DNA of 7,987 nucleotides, from contig JAJZFK010000142.1 in the NCBI GenBank assembly GCA_021805405.1, forward strand, positions 1 through 7,987, written 5' to 3'. Made by a program: the position numbers and the translations under genes. The stretch's first letter is position 1. Each line of letters begins with the position of its first letter. Shown in pieces: positions 6,854 to 7,987 of the stretch. The stretch is from a bacterium. Lineage in GTDB: Bacteria > Armatimonadota > Chthonomonadetes > Chthonomonadales > Chthonomonadaceae. The notes under the pieces were generated by a model. That model saw only the letters and a list, made by a program, of their open reading frames with translations. It had not been told where the DNA came from and ran no database searches.

Positions 6854-7987
6854 ATGGCAAATATGACTGCAACAATTGCACAAGCATCTAAAATCAACTA
6901 TACCTCTAATCAGGAAGCAGGTAATCTCGTGTTGCATCTCCTTAGCTGGCCAGACATGACAGCAAGTAGCCGCCCGTGGACGCGTTGGTGGTGGCCGGGT
7001 AGTGCCGTAGATAGAGAGAACCTTACCAACCTGCTCGCCGCATATCGCGACGCAGGTTTGGGGGGCGTGGAAATCACGCCGATATATGGCGTAAAGGGCA
7101 GCGAAGACCAGAACATCGCATACATGTCGGAGACCTGGCTGGCGATGCTGCAACACACGCTTGACACCGCGGAACAGCTTGGGCTTGGCGTAGACCTTGC
7201 AACTACCACCGGCTGGCCAATAGGCGGCCCAATGGTTCCCGATGACGATGCTGAAGACCGCCTCGTTCTCGACAGTCATGAAGTGACGGCTGGCTCTGTG
7301 TTCCACTGGGCAAGCGATCGTGGCCCCCTTCAGGCCCTTACAGCCGTTAATGCCTCGGGTGAGGCAGTTAGCCTTCTCGACTCAATTATGGAGTCCGAGG
7401 ATTCCTCTATAACCTGCGACGAGGACTGCGTAATATACTCCGTAACTCAAAAGTTCGCCGGTAGAATGGTGAAACGTGCGGCCCCCGGCGGAGAAGGCAA
7501 GTGCATTAACCCGTTTTACCGTGTGGCCGTTGGCCGATATTTTCGCTGGTTTGTGGCAAAACTCGCCGATATAAAACCCGGGGCGATAAGATCGCAGTTT
7601 CATGACTCATTTGAATACCTGGCCGACTGGGCACCCGATTTGCTGGACGAATTTGAAGCCCGCCGCGGCTATGACCTGCGCCTGCACTTGCACAACCTGG
7701 CCGGAGCTGGTGACCCTGAGCTGGTGAACCGCGTGAAGACCGACTACCGCGAAACCATTAGCGACATGCTGCTGCACAACTTTACGCGATACTGGACAGC
7801 CTTCTCGCACACAGCTGGCAGCCTCACCCGCAACCAGGCCCATGGCTCTCCTGGTAACCTGTTGGACCTTTATGCGGCCGTTGACATACCTGAGACCGAA
7901 ATGTTTGGACCATCCGGCAATCCCCATATCGCCAAGTTTGCATCTTCAGCGGCCCACGTACGAGGGAACGCCCTAGTTTCTTCGGAA
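6854..7987 (+). CDS. GH106-family alpha-L-rhamnosidase, N-terminal part
   Basis: The frame is open to the window end (378 codons from ATG 6854) and the gene continues beyond it. Family GH106 enzymes remove terminal alpha-L-rhamnose from plant and microbial glycans. The N-terminal signature RPWTRWWWPGSAV is followed by LGGVEITPIYGVKG, the TTTGWPIGG segment, HDSFEYLADWAPDLLDEFE, RRGYDL, NQAHGSPGNLLDLYAAVD, IPETEMFG and KFASSAAHVRGNALVSSE. These give the usual order of conserved blocks in the catalytic barrel. No signal peptide is visible, so the enzyme is probably cytoplasmic and acts on imported oligosaccharides. The start is uncertain. ATG 6854 has AGGA 13 bases upstream. GTG 6929 has AGG eight bases upstream. 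ATG 6956 gives the typical short N terminus (MTASSRPWTRWWW) but has no ribosome binding site. The first 34 codons are AT-rich, which favours a later start. Confidence 0.9.
   Translation, partial: MANMTATIAQASKINYTSNQEAGNLVLHLLSWPDMTASSRPWTRWWWPGSAVDRENLTNLLAAYRDAGLGGVEITPIYGVKGSEDQNIAYMSETWLAMLQHTLDTAEQLGLGVDLATTTGWPIGGPMVPDDDAEDRLVLDSHEVTAGSVFHWASDRGPLQALTAVNASGEAVSLLDSIMESEDSSITCDEDCVIYSVTQKFAGRMVKRAAPGGEGKCINPFYRVAVGRYFRWFVAKLADIKPGAIRSQFHDSFEYLADWAPDLLDEFEARRGYDLRLHLHNLAGAGDPELVNRVKTDYRETISDMLLHNFTRYWTAFSHTAGSLTRNQAHGSPGNLLDLYAAVDIPETEMFGPSGNPHIAKFASSAAHVRGNALVSSE

Noticed and set aside
6803..7306. 167-codon minus-strand frame
   Set aside because: It lies antisense to the conserved GH106 coding frame and has no domain features; it is a shadow of that gene.
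7607..7927. 106-codon minus-strand frame
   Set aside because: It is antisense to the GH106 gene, whose conserved blocks fix the coding strand.

Overview
The window looks like a bacterial chromosome of about 55-58% GC, joined at its left edge to about 280 bases of roughly 30% GC. The organism cannot be named from this sequence. The full-length Lhr helicase and the GH106-type rhamnosidase occur in several phyla. No ribosomal or other phylogenetic marker is present.

Left part (1-2176): a patch of broken genes, nearly all on the minus strand. From the edge inward it holds: the end of a PAS sensory domain in AT-rich DNA (1-281); a 136-residue piece of a Cas3 HD nuclease domain that stops at the compositional junction (282-692); about 500 bases with no recognisable gene (721-1211); a 62-residue one-helix membrane protein with a good ribosome binding site (1212-1400); a frameshifted remnant that resembles an ASCH domain (about 1510-1778, tentative); and a second, 58-residue cas3 5' end (1774-1950). 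The two cas3 starts share a 90-base direct repeat with one mismatch, yet their first dozen codons and upstream regions differ. No CRISPR array, no other cas gene and no complete transposase were found. This reads as a decayed or rearranged CRISPR/defence locus, not a working one.

Central part (2177-6697): a single intact 1506-residue gene for the large helicase Lhr, on the minus strand. All helicase motifs and the long Lhr C-terminal region are present.

Right part (6698-7987): a divergent intergenic region with an inverted repeat and a 10-base palindrome, then the first 340-380 codons of a GH106-family alpha-L-rhamnosidase on the plus strand. It runs off the window.

The genes do not form an obvious pathway. 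Lhr (nucleic-acid repair) and the rhamnosidase (plant or microbial glycan breakdown) are divergently placed and probably unrelated. I see no convincing complete new system. The points most worth checking are the two recombined cas3 5' ends, the possible ASCH remnant and the small membrane protein between them, and whether the AT-rich left edge is a real insertion or an assembly chimera.
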